A stretch of DNA of 64,000 nucleotides, from the NCBI RefSeq assembly GCF_007301515.1, contig NZ_CP041666.1, positions 2,666,001 to 2,730,000 of the forward strand, written 5' to 3'. The DNA is from Radiobacillus deserti (GTDB lineage Bacteria; Bacillota; Bacilli; Bacillales; Amphibacillaceae). Each line of letters starts with the position of its first letter. The stretch's first letter is position 1. Below the pieces are notes generated by a model, which ran no database searches, had not been told where the DNA came from, and saw only the letters and a program-made list of their open reading frames with translations. Positions 17,477-26,645 of the stretch are shown piece by piece. Both the position numbers and the translations under genes were made by a program.

Positions 17477-18735
17477 AAAAATGGACTCTAGTCATCCTTC
17501 TACTTCTCTCTGTATCTCTAGTCGGCTTAAACGGTTATCTTATATCAAATAAAGGAGATACCATCTCTAGAACGATGTACATCACCGATTGGGAGAAAGC
17601 AAAAACAGGGGATGTCATTAAAAGCTTCTCAACAAAAGGTGTAGTTGTTTCTTCCGCTAAAGAAGATGTCTTTTTTGACGGTGAGCATAAAGAGTTCCTT
17701 CGCTTTCTCGTTAAAGTTGGGGATAAAGTAGAGGCTGGGACACCTTTATTCGAATACCGAGCTCCCGAACAGGAACAATTAAAGGCTTCTTTGGAAGCTG
17801 AAATTACTCAAAAAGAAGAGGACATAACTAGTGTTGAACGTTATATGAATTCGTTAAGAAATTATCAAGTTCGCCTTCCAGATTCTAATGGTGAATTAGA
17901 AAATCGCGACTATGAGATCGAAGAAAAATTAAACATTGTTGGGGATAATATAACTTCAGATATGATTTCAAGTGCTATCACTCAAGAAATCTTTAAGCAA
18001 CAGCTCGAAATGGACCGATTAGAAGCCGAAATTACTAAATTAGAACAGGAGCTAAACAGTCTTCAATCAGGAGGCAATCAAGCCGTTCTAACAGAAGCTT
18101 CCACAGTAGCTGGAACAATTATAAAATTGGATAAAACGTTAACGAATCCTGTTGTAACGTTAGCAACCAATAACTATTCGATAGAAGGAAAGCTTACGAA
18201 TAACGAGCTCCAAAAAGTAGAGACTGGAATGGATGTACGAGCATCTGTTCAAGGTGTCAAGGAAGAACTGGAAACTTCGCTGACACAAGTAGACGATTAC
18301 CCTATCGAAGAACCAACAGTCGGAGAAAATAGTTTTTATCGCTATCAGGCAGCACTAACCGAACCTTCAGATTCTATTGCTGTTGGTGCAAAAGCAGACG
18401 TTTCCATCCTGACAGAGCAAGCTAATCAAGTAACAACATTAGAGGAATCTGCTATCCAAAAGGGTAAAAAGCCCTATGTCTATCAATTAACGAAAGCAAG
18501 CAAAGTCATTCGAAAACCGATACAACTTGGACTTTCTGCCGAAGGAAAAGTAGAAATAGTAAGTGGGTTGAAATCAAATGATGTAGTAGTAAAGAATCCT
18601 AGCGAAATCCATGTAGATGAAAAAAGTTATTTTGCTTCGAAAATGCATCCTCTGGATATTAGCTGGTCTTCTTTTACAGCATTCTCGAAAAGGGAATGGT
18701 TAGAATTGATTCTAATTGGTTTACTAGAGAAGTGA
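17473..18735 (+). CDS. HlyD/MacA-type membrane-fusion adaptor protein
   Basis: 420 residues from the ATG at 17473 (GGAGG upstream; the stop of the previous gene overlaps it by four bases). One N-terminal membrane anchor (8-28) is followed by a lipoyl-like half (VKVGDKVEAGTPLFEY), a long coiled-coil hairpin (about 100-200), a second lipoyl half (STVAGTIIKLDK) and a beta-barrel. This is the periplasmic-adaptor fold used by MacA/YknX with ABC exporters. No ABC ATPase or permease follows; a repeat element does. The hydrophobic tail after residue 395 is unusual. The partner transporter, if any, is elsewhere. Confidence 0.8.
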   Translation: MKKWTLVILLLLSVSLVGLNGYLISNKGDTISRTMYITDWEKAKTGDVIKSFSTKGVVVSSAKEDVFFDGEHKEFLRFLVKVGDKVEAGTPLFEYRAPEQEQLKASLEAEITQKEEDITSVERYMNSLRNYQVRLPDSNGELENRDYEIEEKLNIVGDNITSDMISSAITQEIFKQQLEMDRLEAEITKLEQELNSLQSGGNQAVLTEASTVAGTIIKLDKTLTNPVVTLATNNYSIEGKLTNNELQKVETGMDVRASVQGVKEELETSLTQVDDYPIEEPTVGENSFYRYQAALTEPSDSIAVGAKADVSILTEQANQVTTLEESAIQKGKKPYVYQLTKASKVIRKPIQLGLSAEGKVEIVSGLKSNDVVVKNPSEIHVDEKSYFASKMHPLDISWSSFTAFSKREWLELILIGLLEK

Positions 18736-18743
18736 TAGAAGGA

Positions 18744-18976
18744 GGCTGGGACAAAAGTATAGGAAGCAATGAAAAAACGAACAATTATAAATAGTGCCTA
18801 TACCCTGCTCCGGAAATATACGACGCTTTCCGGGGGCAGCTGGTGAGCCTCCTCATGCTGACGCACGGTGGGGTCTCACCGATGCCTTTTTTCCCGCTGG
18901 AGTCTACGTATATTTCCGGAGCTAGTATAGGCTGTTGTTCGGCTTTTCGTCTTATCCTTTTCGTTATGTCCCAGCC
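18744..18976 (-). repeat. Palindromic intergenic repeat, copy 1
   Basis: About 233 bases, nearly identical to 40814-41046 and 42204-42435 and in the same orientation. Ends are inverted (GGCTGGGACA ... TGTCCCAGCC). Inside, GCCTATAC/GTATAGGC, a ~13-bp TCCGGAAATATAC-type arm and GGTGAG/CTCACC pairs fold it into one long hairpin. It begins 14 bases after the repaired stop of yvlC on the minus strand and 8 bases after the plus-strand adaptor gene. No ORF or transposase. Confidence 0.9.
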
Positions 18977-18990
18977 CCTTTATGGATTGT

Positions 18991-19189
18991 TTAAAAAGGA
19001 TCATCTTCATTTGGGATAATAAAAACAGCAACAAAGTAAATACAAAATAGCGGAACAAAAATAAGTAAGAAATAGCAGTACAACAAATACAAGCCTTACT
19101 AATGTCGCATCAATTCCGAAATACTTTGCTATGCCACCTAAAACTCCTGCAATGTAGCGGTCATTTCTCGTACGAAGTAGTTTTTTCAC
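18991..19189 (-). pseudogene. yvlC: PspC-domain protein YvlC, frameshifted
   Basis: A small membrane protein of the PspC family (phage-shock-type). The N-terminal RNDRYIAGVLGGIAKYFGID and the helix VRLVFVVLLFLTYF are intact, but the frame then ends in CSAILYLLCCCFYYPK with a stop at 19007. The next frame gives the expected family tail FVAVFIIPNEDDPF, ending at 18991. Removing one base of the A5 run at 19057-19061 (plus strand) joins them to a normal 65-residue protein. The start is GTG directly after the yvlB stop, with GGAGG inside the yvlB end, so the two are coupled. Real mutation or sequencing error. Confidence 0.8.
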
Positions 19190-20281
19190 TTACTCTTCCT
19201 CCTCCATTGGTATTACCCAAATAGAACCTGTTTTTGAGTCGGCCTCAATAAACATAGGATTTTCCTTCTGCTCTAATACCTCAAATCGAAGTAACTTATT
19301 GATGATGTCCTGTTTATCTTCCACGACATGAGCATCTTTAAACTTACAACGTAATTTACCTAGCTTTGTTGTTAGTTTCCCATCAATTCGTTTTGCTTGA
19401 GGAAGATAAATACGAAGGCTACCTGTCGTCGTTTTAAAGTGACCGGAGTGAACCGCTTCTCCTTTGCAATAACATTCCATACTCCCACTCACACTTTGAG
19501 CATGGATTTGTTCAAAATATCCTTCTAATGTAATAGATCCATTAACAGTCTCCACGTCTAATTGTCTGCCATTACTATGTGCGACTTGAATAGACCCGTT
19601 CATGGTTTCCAGCTTCCACTCTTCACTTGTACTGTTCTCCACTTTGATGGAACCATTAGACGTTTTGATGGTTCTGCTCGTAACATCTAATTGGCGAACA
19701 GCTATATCTCCATTAAAGAGGCGAAGATCCAAAGTCTGAAACAGACGGTTCGGGACATGTATAATTACGTTCGTTTTCACTTGCTTCGAAGCGATGTCGA
19801 AATTCAACCGATTATTTGTAATTTCAAATTGTGCTTCTCTCAGAAACTTTTGTCTTGCTTCGGATGGATGCTGTACTTGATATACCTTCGCCTCACATTC
19901 CACTCGAACATCTGGTTCATTCCAAGCGGATAGTTGAATATTCCCGTTGGCAATTCCGATATGGATATCCTCAAAATCCGCATCATCCATATAGAAAATA
20001 TGTGATACAGGGTAGGATGTTCCAAAATTGAAGTCAAGATCCGCATCTTTTATTTTTTGGACCGCATCCTCAATAAAATGCATAATTTTTTTCGAAGTAG
20101 AACGAACTTGTTTCGCATAGTCATGCTTATGTCCTTCTGATTCCCAATCTACCTTTGTAGTTAAGGCATTCGTATGTTTTGACTCCGCTTCTTCCAGCGT
20201 ATCAAACAGTTCCTCTGCTTCCTCTGCACTAATTAACCCATCTTCTAACAACTCTAAAATACGCTTTCGTTCTTCGTTCAA
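19190..20281 (-). CDS. yvlB: DUF4097-family protein YvlB
   Basis: 363 residues, no membrane segment. The N-terminus (ERKRILELLEDGLISAEEAEELFDTLEE) is the short helical SHOCT-like motif. The C-terminal two thirds are repeated strands with phased NGSI/TGS turns (LFNGDIAV, KTSNGSIKV, ETMNGSIQV, ETVNGSITL, SVSGSMEC, TTTGSLRI), the DUF4097 beta-helix-like adhesin fold. Exact function is unknown. In B. subtilis the yvlABCD operon is linked to envelope stress through LiaRS-related responses (from memory). yvlC follows without a gap. Confidence 0.88.
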   Translation of the reverse strand: MNEERKRILELLEDGLISAEEAEELFDTLEEAESKHTNALTTKVDWESEGHKHDYAKQVRSTSKKIMHFIEDAVQKIKDADLDFNFGTSYPVSHIFYMDDADFEDIHIGIANGNIQLSAWNEPDVRVECEAKVYQVQHPSEARQKFLREAQFEITNNRLNFDIASKQVKTNVIIHVPNRLFQTLDLRLFNGDIAVRQLDVTSRTIKTSNGSIKVENSTSEEWKLETMNGSIQVAHSNGRQLDVETVNGSITLEGYFEQIHAQSVSGSMECYCKGEAVHSGHFKTTTGSLRIYLPQAKRIDGKLTTKLGKLRCKFKDAHVVEDKQDIINKLLRFEVLEQKENPMFIEADSKTGSIWVIPMEEEE

Positions 20282-20340
20282 AACACGAACACCCCCAAAA
20301 TCAGAATATGCAACATACCGTGTTTATGACATAGAAGGAT

Positions 20341-21006
20341 TTAAGAGAACTTCCACGTGTAAAATTGTTCTGTTCCGAGTCTCTCTTTTGCTATCGCCTC
20401 TAAATCAGAGTTAGGCATATTTTGATTCATTCCTCCGAGCACCCCTTGTGCTTGTGACTCGTGTGCCAAAATTGTGGCCATTTTTTTCTCAAAGAATGGC
20501 GTAATATCTTGAACAATATCTGGATTCCCTAATACTTCTGCATGATTTCTACTAATTGCTTGCGCCCACAATGTAGGTCGCTGTGCTTCCTCCATTCTTG
20601 CAACAGCTTCAACAGCAGCAGCACCTAAGGCATCATGATCTGGGTGTACCGCATGCCCTGGGTAGTGTGTGATGACAAGACTTGGTTTAATTTCTTCTAA
20701 AATAGATTTTAAGTGTTCTGCAATTTCATCCCGGGACTCAAACTCAATCGTTTTATCGCGATAGCCAAGCATTCTCAAGTCCATATCTAGCACTTGGCAA
20801 GCTGCAATCAATTCTTGCTTTCTATACTCTGGTAAGGTTTCTCTATTGGCAAAGGTAGGGTTTCCCATGTTTCTACCCATTTCACCTAAAGTACCGCACA
20901 AATAAGTAACCGGAACCCCTTCATGGCGAAACTTCGCAATTGTACCGGATGCACCAAACGCCTCATCATCTGGATGGGGATATATGACAACAACATGCTT
21001 TTCCAT
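20341..21006 (-). CDS. bshB2: Bacillithiol biosynthesis deacetylase BshB2
   Basis: 221 residues from the ATG at 21006; the in-frame GTG nine bases further up lies too close to the GAGGAG site. A zinc-dependent LmbE/PIG-L deacetylase: HPDDE near the N-terminus and HPDH (GHAVHPDHDALG) supply the metal ligands. It removes acetyl from GlcNAc-malate to give GlcN-malate, a step of bacillithiol synthesis. The yojF-bshB2 pairing is as in B. subtilis (yojF-yojG). Confidence 0.92.
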   Translation of the reverse strand: MEKHVVVIYPHPDDEAFGASGTIAKFRHEGVPVTYLCGTLGEMGRNMGNPTFANRETLPEYRKQELIAACQVLDMDLRMLGYRDKTIEFESRDEIAEHLKSILEEIKPSLVITHYPGHAVHPDHDALGAAAVEAVARMEEAQRPTLWAQAISRNHAEVLGNPDIVQDITPFFEKKMATILAHESQAQGVLGGMNQNMPNSDLEAIAKERLGTEQFYTWKFS

Positions 21007-21024
21007 TCTATTCACGCTCCTCGC

Positions 21025-21378
21025 TTAGTTGTTAAATGGGGTCTCACTAATTTGCAAGGCAACCATTAATCTACCTTCCCGATCGTGCCCAGCCATTAAT
21101 AATCGATTCTGCTCATCTACTTCCCAGCTAGACAAGCCTTCTGCGTAAACCCATCCGATTTCTGTTTTAAGTCCGACTCTATAGGCAGAGCCACTCCCAA
21201 CAATCTTTGCCTGCTTATAGCTTATCTGTGCATTTCGAATGAAAGCACCAACGTTATAAGCTTGATCATTAAAGTGACTAGCATATGCACCATTCGTTGT
21301 TTCCAGATGGACATAGACATGTTTATTTAAATAGGATTCTAATTTCTCTTGTACTAATTCCAATTCAATTGCTTCCAT
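21025..21378 (-). CDS. yojF: YojF family protein (DUF1806)
   Basis: 117 residues from the ATG at 21378 (AAGGATG upstream; longer in-frame starts add 12-14 poorly supported residues). The family has no known activity but is almost always found immediately before bshB2, 18 bases apart here, which suggests a role with bacillithiol metabolism. Cytoplasmic; conserved-looking stretches are NKHVYVHLETTNGAYA and GWVYAEGLSSWEVD. Confidence 0.88.
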   Translation of the reverse strand: MEAIELELVQEKLESYLNKHVYVHLETTNGAYASHFNDQAYNVGAFIRNAQISYKQAKIVGSGSAYRVGLKTEIGWVYAEGLSSWEVDEQNRLLMAGHDREGRLMVALQISETPFNN

Positions 21379-21460
21379 CCCATTCATCCTTTCGTGCTTC
21401 TCTAAATTAACCTTACCCAAATATTATAAATGCGTCAAAATTAATGCTACCTTTCGATAT

Positions 21461-21496
21461 AAAAAGACTGATATCTTGTTTACGATACCAGTCTTT
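21461..21496 (-). terminator. uvrBA operon terminator
   Basis: AAAGACTGATATC pairs with GATACCAGTCTTT (one G-T wobble) around a short loop, followed by a short T tract in the minus direction. It ends uvrB-uvrA transcription. Confidence 0.85.
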
Positions 21497-21503
21497 CAAC
21501 TTA

Positions 21504-24374
21504 TTATTTCACAGCTTCTCTTTTCTCTATGACACTCTCCATACGAGTACGATCACGCTCTAAGATAGGTTTCAAATATTTTCCGGTATAGGAACCACTG
21601 GTCTCCGCGACTTCCTCTGGAGTCCCAGTCGCAATAATTTGTCCACCCTTATCCCCGCCTTCAGGACCTAAATCAATAATGTAATCAGCTGCTTTAATCA
21701 CATCTAAATTGTGTTCAATGATGACAACCGTGTCCCCATTCTCTACTAATTTTTGAAGAACAACTAGTAAGCGGGCAATGTCATCCACGTGCAATCCTGT
21801 CGTTGGTTCATCCAGAATATAAAGTGTTTTTCCATTGGAACGACGATGTAGTTCACTTGCAAGCTTAACCCGTTGCGCTTCCCCTCCGGATAGCGTCGTA
21901 GCAGGTTGACCTAATCGGATATACCCAAGTCCTACATCCACAATTGTTTGAAGCTTACGTTTAATCTTAGGAATATTAGCAAAAAACTGAAGTGCTTCCT
22001 CAATCGTCAAATCGAGTACATCCGCTATATTTTTCCCTTTATACTTCACTTCCAGTGTTTCCCGGTTATACCGCTTTCCATGACATACCTCACAAGGGAC
22101 ATAAACATCTGGGAGGAAATGCATTTCAATTTTTATAATGCCGTCTCCACGACACGCTTCGCAACGGCCACCTTTAACGTTAAAGCTAAAGCGCCCTTTC
22201 TTATATCCTCTTACCTTTGCTTCATTCGTTTGGGCAAACACATCTCGAATATCATCAAATGCTCCTGTATAAGTAGCCGGATTGGAACGAGGAGTTCGAC
22301 CAATTGGAGATTGATCAATATCAATTACTTTTTCTAAATGCTTCAATCCTTTGATTTGTTTATGCTTCCCAGGCTTTTGCTTACTTCTTTGTAGCTGCAT
22401 GGCTAGGGACTTATGCAAAATTTCATTAATCAATGTACTCTTACCAGAGCCTGAAACGCCTGTAATGGTCGTTAACAAACCAATAGGAATTTTCACGTTG
22501 ACATCTTTTAAGTTATTCTGCTCTGCTCCAACTATCTCGATGAATTTCTTAGACGGTTTTCTACGCTCAATCGGAAGTGGGATGAATTTTTTCCCGGATA
22601 AATATTCACCAGTTAATGACTTCTTGTTTTTCATAACTTGCTTCGGTGTACCACTTGCTACAATTTGTCCACCGTGCTCTCCCGCACCAGGACCGATATC
22701 GATAAGCCAGTCCGCTGCGAGCATGGTATCTTCATCATGCTCCACGACGATAAGTGTATTTCCTAAATCTCTCATTCGCTGTAACGTACCTATGAGCCTA
22801 TCATTGTCTCGTTGGTGTAACCCAATAGATGGTTCATCTAGCACATATAAAACACCAGTCAACGCAGAGCCGATTTGTGTCGCTAATCGTATTCGTTGTG
22901 CTTCCCCGCCTGACAATGTACCGGCTGCACGAGACAGTGTGAGGTACTCTAGTCCAACGTTATTTAGGAATAACAGGCGATCGTTAATTTCTTTTAGAAT
23001 CATGTTTGCAATTTGAATCTCTTTTTCGGTTAACTCTAAGCTGCTAAAAAAGGCATTCGCATCAGAAACAGACAGCTCGGTCACTTTTCCAATATGGCGA
23101 CCATTAATTAACACTGCCATTGCCTCCTGTTTTAAACGATACCCATCACATTGTGGACAAGGCTTTTGTGCCATATATTTTTCCATCTGTTCCCGGATGA
23201 AATCAGATGTCGTTTCTTTATATCTACGAGCGATGTTCGCAATTACACCTTCAAAGAAAATATCATTCTCACGAATCGCACCAAAATCATTCTCATAACG
23301 GAAAAAGATTTTATCCTTTCCACTACCATATAAGATCTTGTCCATTTGATCTTTAGGAATATTCTTCACCGGTATATCCATATCAATTCCGTAATGCGTG
23401 CACACACTTTCTAATAGCTTCGGATAATATTGGGAGCTTGTAGGCTCCCAAGCCACAATTGCTCCTTCACGTAATGTAGCATCCCAATCTGGGATGACTA
23501 AATCTAAGTCTACTTCCAATTGTGTACCTAAGCCATCACACCGTTCACAAGCTCCGAAGGGACTGTTAAAGGAAAACAGTCTTGGTTCTAATTCTCCAAT
23601 CGAGAAGCCACAGATTGGACATGCGTGATGTTCACTAAATAAGAGCTCCTCTTCTCCAATCACATCGACAATTACATTTCCTTCCCCAAGACGGAGAGCG
23701 GATTCAATCGAATCCGAAAGGCGACTTGTCACCCCTTCTTTTACGACGATACGGTCGATAACCACTTCAATAGAGTGCTTCTTGTTCTTTTCCAGTTGAA
23801 TGTCGTCCGTTACTTCCAACATCTCTCCGTCAACACGGACTCGGACATATCCTTCTTGCTTCAGGCTTTCTAGTACCTTGACATGCTCACCTTTTCTTCC
23901 AGACACAACTGGGGCTAAGATTTGCAGCTTTGTTCGCTCTGGATATTCCATGATTCGATCCACCATTTGTTGGACCGTTTGTGATGCAATTTCAACGCCA
24001 TGATTTGGACACGTCGGTCGACCGATACGCGCGAATAAAAGTCGTAAGTAATCATAAATCTCGGTTACTGTTCCTACTGTAGATCGTGGATTTCGACTCG
24101 TTGTTTTTTGATCAATCGAGATTGCGGGAGACAACCCTTCTATCGCATCTACATCCGGTTTATCCATTTGTCCGAGGAACTGTCTTGCATAGGCGGACAA
24201 GGACTCTACGTACCGTCTCTGTCCTTCCGCATAAATGGTGTCAAACGCTAATGATGACTTCCCTGAACCAGACAAGCCGGTTAGGACAACGAGCTTATCC
24301 TTTGGAATCTCTACGTCAATATTCTTTAAATTGTGAGCTCTTGCACCTAATACTACGATTGACTTTTTAGCCAT
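21504..24374 (-). CDS. uvrA: Excinuclease ABC subunit A
   Basis: 956 residues, usual length. The damage-recognition ATPase of nucleotide excision repair. Two ABC modules: Walker A GLSGSGKSS near residue 35 and GVSGSGKST near 645, with signatures LSGGEAQRIRLA and LSGGEAQRVKLA. Two zinc clusters are visible (CPICGF...CERCDG and CEACRGDG...CEVCHGKR). It starts 6 bases after uvrB, so both are in one SOS operon under the LexA box at 26430. Confidence 0.98.
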   Translation of the reverse strand: MAKKSIVVLGARAHNLKNIDVEIPKDKLVVLTGLSGSGKSSLAFDTIYAEGQRRYVESLSAYARQFLGQMDKPDVDAIEGLSPAISIDQKTTSRNPRSTVGTVTEIYDYLRLLFARIGRPTCPNHGVEIASQTVQQMVDRIMEYPERTKLQILAPVVSGRKGEHVKVLESLKQEGYVRVRVDGEMLEVTDDIQLEKNKKHSIEVVIDRIVVKEGVTSRLSDSIESALRLGEGNVIVDVIGEEELLFSEHHACPICGFSIGELEPRLFSFNSPFGACERCDGLGTQLEVDLDLVIPDWDATLREGAIVAWEPTSSQYYPKLLESVCTHYGIDMDIPVKNIPKDQMDKILYGSGKDKIFFRYENDFGAIRENDIFFEGVIANIARRYKETTSDFIREQMEKYMAQKPCPQCDGYRLKQEAMAVLINGRHIGKVTELSVSDANAFFSSLELTEKEIQIANMILKEINDRLLFLNNVGLEYLTLSRAAGTLSGGEAQRIRLATQIGSALTGVLYVLDEPSIGLHQRDNDRLIGTLQRMRDLGNTLIVVEHDEDTMLAADWLIDIGPGAGEHGGQIVASGTPKQVMKNKKSLTGEYLSGKKFIPLPIERRKPSKKFIEIVGAEQNNLKDVNVKIPIGLLTTITGVSGSGKSTLINEILHKSLAMQLQRSKQKPGKHKQIKGLKHLEKVIDIDQSPIGRTPRSNPATYTGAFDDIRDVFAQTNEAKVRGYKKGRFSFNVKGGRCEACRGDGIIKIEMHFLPDVYVPCEVCHGKRYNRETLEVKYKGKNIADVLDLTIEEALQFFANIPKIKRKLQTIVDVGLGYIRLGQPATTLSGGEAQRVKLASELHRRSNGKTLYILDEPTTGLHVDDIARLLVVLQKLVENGDTVVIIEHNLDVIKAADYIIDLGPEGGDKGGQIIATGTPEEVAETSGSYTGKYLKPILERDRTRMESVIEKREAVK

Positions 24375-24380
24375 TCCGTT

Positions 24381-26363
24381 TCACCCTTCCGCTTTCAGTT
24401 CCAGCACAAGATCACGAAGCTCGGCCGCTTTCTCGAAATTCAAATCTCGTGCAGCTTGCTTCATTTCTTTTTCCATCTTTTCGATTAACTTGTCTTTTTC
24501 TTTTTTGGACAACTTCGCTACACTTGGCTTTTCCCCGTTATATTCTTCGGTATTTTCAGCAACCATCGTCGCACGAATGACATCACGTACTTCCTTCTTG
24601 ATCGTTTGCGGTGTAATCCCATGCTCTTCGTTATACGCAATTTGTTTTTCCCGACGACGTTGCGTCTCTTCAATTGCTTTTTGCATCGAATCGGTTATTT
24701 TATCTGCATACATAATAACCTTACCGTTTTCGTTCCGAGCAGCCCGCCCCATCGTTTGAATAAGGGATCGTTCCGAGCGCAGGAAGCCTTCTTTATCCGC
24801 GTCTAGAATCGTTACTAATGAGACCTCTGGAATATCAAGGCCTTCTCTTAGTAGATTAATTCCGACAAGTACATCATATTTCCCGACTCTTAAATCCCGA
24901 ATCACTTCAATACGCTCCAATGTTTTAATTTCAGAGTGTAAGTAAGCAACCTTGATGCCAACTTCTTTTAAGTAATCCGTTAAATCCTCGGACATTTTCT
25001 TCGTTAATGTTGTAACAAGAACCCGTTCATTTCTATCTACACGTTTGTTGATTTCTCCAATTAGATCATCAATTTGACCCTCAATCGGACGAATATCCAC
25101 TTCTGGATCTAAGAGACCTGTTGGACGAATAATTTGTTCGACCATTTTCGGTGTATGCTCTAATTCATAAGGACCAGGTGTTGCGGATACGTAGACCATT
25201 TGTTTTGCCTTTTGCTCAAATTCCTCAAATCGCAATGGGCGGTTATCCATGGCAGAAGGCAAACGAAACCCGTGATCGACCAACACTTGCTTACGAGCCT
25301 GGTCTCCGTTGTACATCCCTCTTATTTGAGGAAGCGTTACGTGTGACTCATCAATGACAATAACAAAGTCGTCCGGAAAATAATCGAGTAAAGTGTATGG
25401 AGTTGCTCCAGGCTCACGGAACGTTAAATGTCTCGAATAGTTCTCGATACCAGAACAAAATCCCATTTCATTCATCATTTCTAAATCATAATTTGTTCGT
25501 TGTTCCAAACGCTGTGCCTCAAGTAGTTTGTTTTGATCTCGTAGCTCTTTTAATCGTTCTTGTAATTCTTGTTCTATATTTTTTATCGCTACTTTTAATT
25601 TTTCTTCCCGAGTAACGAAGTGAGAAGCCGGAAATATTGCAATATGCTCTCTATCACCAATTATTTCTCCAGTTAGCGCATCTACTTCTCGAATTCGATC
25701 AATCTCATCTCCAAAAAACTCCACACGAACACAGTGCTCTTCCCGAGATGCAGGAATAATTTCCACTGAATCTCCACGAACACGGAACGTACCACGTTGG
25801 AAATCGATATCATTTCGGGCATATTGAATATCCACTAGATTGCGTAATAGTTCATCGCGATCTTTTTCCATACCGAGTCTTAGGGAGAGCACTTGGCTTC
25901 TATATTCTTCAGGAGAACCTAAGCCGTAAATACAAGATACACTGGCTACGACTAACACATCATTTCGTTCAAATAGAGAAGACGTTGCGGAGTGTCGTAG
26001 CTTATCAATTTCGTCATTAATGCTCGCGTCTTTTTCAATGAACGTATCTGTTTGCGGAACATACGCCTCTGGTTGATAGTAATCGTAATAGCTGACAAAA
26101 TACTCTACTGCATTGTTCGGAAAAAACTCTTTGAATTCACTATAAAGCTGACCAGCTAGTGTCTTGTTGTGGGCAATGACCAAGGTTGGTCGATTAATTT
26201 CCTTTACCATATTCGATACCGTAAAGGTTTTACCCGTTCCCGTTGCACCGAGAAGTGTTTGATGACGCTGACCACTCCTAATTCCTTCTACAAGTTTCTG
26301 GATAGCAACTGGCTGATCTCCTTGTGGACTGTATTGAGATACTAAGGAAAACTTTTCTGTCAC
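24381..26363 (-). CDS. uvrB: Excinuclease ABC subunit B
   Basis: 660 residues. A DNA-damage-verifying helicase-like protein that loads on DNA with UvrA and recruits UvrC. Walker A GATGTGKT at 39-46, the beta-hairpin YDYYQPEAYVP, DESH box (VIDESHVTLPQ), motif VI QTMGRAARN and the C-terminal UVR motif (MKQAARDLNFEKAAELRD). The start is GTG with GGAGG seven bases upstream. A LexA box lies 67 bases before the start. Confidence 0.98.
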   Translation of the reverse strand: MTEKFSLVSQYSPQGDQPVAIQKLVEGIRSGQRHQTLLGATGTGKTFTVSNMVKEINRPTLVIAHNKTLAGQLYSEFKEFFPNNAVEYFVSYYDYYQPEAYVPQTDTFIEKDASINDEIDKLRHSATSSLFERNDVLVVASVSCIYGLGSPEEYRSQVLSLRLGMEKDRDELLRNLVDIQYARNDIDFQRGTFRVRGDSVEIIPASREEHCVRVEFFGDEIDRIREVDALTGEIIGDREHIAIFPASHFVTREEKLKVAIKNIEQELQERLKELRDQNKLLEAQRLEQRTNYDLEMMNEMGFCSGIENYSRHLTFREPGATPYTLLDYFPDDFVIVIDESHVTLPQIRGMYNGDQARKQVLVDHGFRLPSAMDNRPLRFEEFEQKAKQMVYVSATPGPYELEHTPKMVEQIIRPTGLLDPEVDIRPIEGQIDDLIGEINKRVDRNERVLVTTLTKKMSEDLTDYLKEVGIKVAYLHSEIKTLERIEVIRDLRVGKYDVLVGINLLREGLDIPEVSLVTILDADKEGFLRSERSLIQTMGRAARNENGKVIMYADKITDSMQKAIEETQRRREKQIAYNEEHGITPQTIKKEVRDVIRATMVAENTEEYNGEKPSVAKLSKKEKDKLIEKMEKEMKQAARDLNFEKAAELRDLVLELKAEG

Positions 26364-26429
26364 GATGCAACCTCCGTTCTTTGTTCTAAGGATAGTTTAC
26401 CACAATATAAAAGAAAATCTACAAAAATG

Positions 26430-26443
26430 AGAACAAACATTCG
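26430..26443. promoter_or_regulatory. LexA (SOS) box upstream of uvrBA
   Basis: AGAACAAACATTCG matches the Bacillus box CGAACRNRYGTTCG at 12 of 14 positions. It lies 67 bases upstream of the uvrB GTG, as expected for a DinR/LexA-repressed promoter. The rest of the 26364-26645 gap shows no gene. Confidence 0.75.
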
Positions 26444-26645
26444 TTTTTCTGTATTTGGATATCTATTGTCATAGACTATCATGTTTCCGTTTAAACGTTT
26501 AGTAAAATGATTGCTGCAATTATTCACAAAATCTCCACATCCCATTCATTGTTATTTCTGAGCTTCTATGTCTATACTTTTAATAGAAAAAAATAACAGT
26601 TATTCTATTAGAATTAGCTTTTTAGAAAGGATGTAAAACCTAATT

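Noticed and set aside
18744..18976. Insertion sequence or CRISPR
   Set aside because: No transposase and no spaced short repeats; the three copies are single dispersed palindromes.
18876..19058. Minus-strand ORF of 60 residues partly inside repeat copy 1
   Set aside because: It reads the third frame of yvlC and then the repeat; no ribosome site and no protein-like pattern.
26360..26545. Minus-strand ORF of 61 residues before uvrB
   Set aside because: Covers the uvrB promoter and LexA box; no ribosome site.
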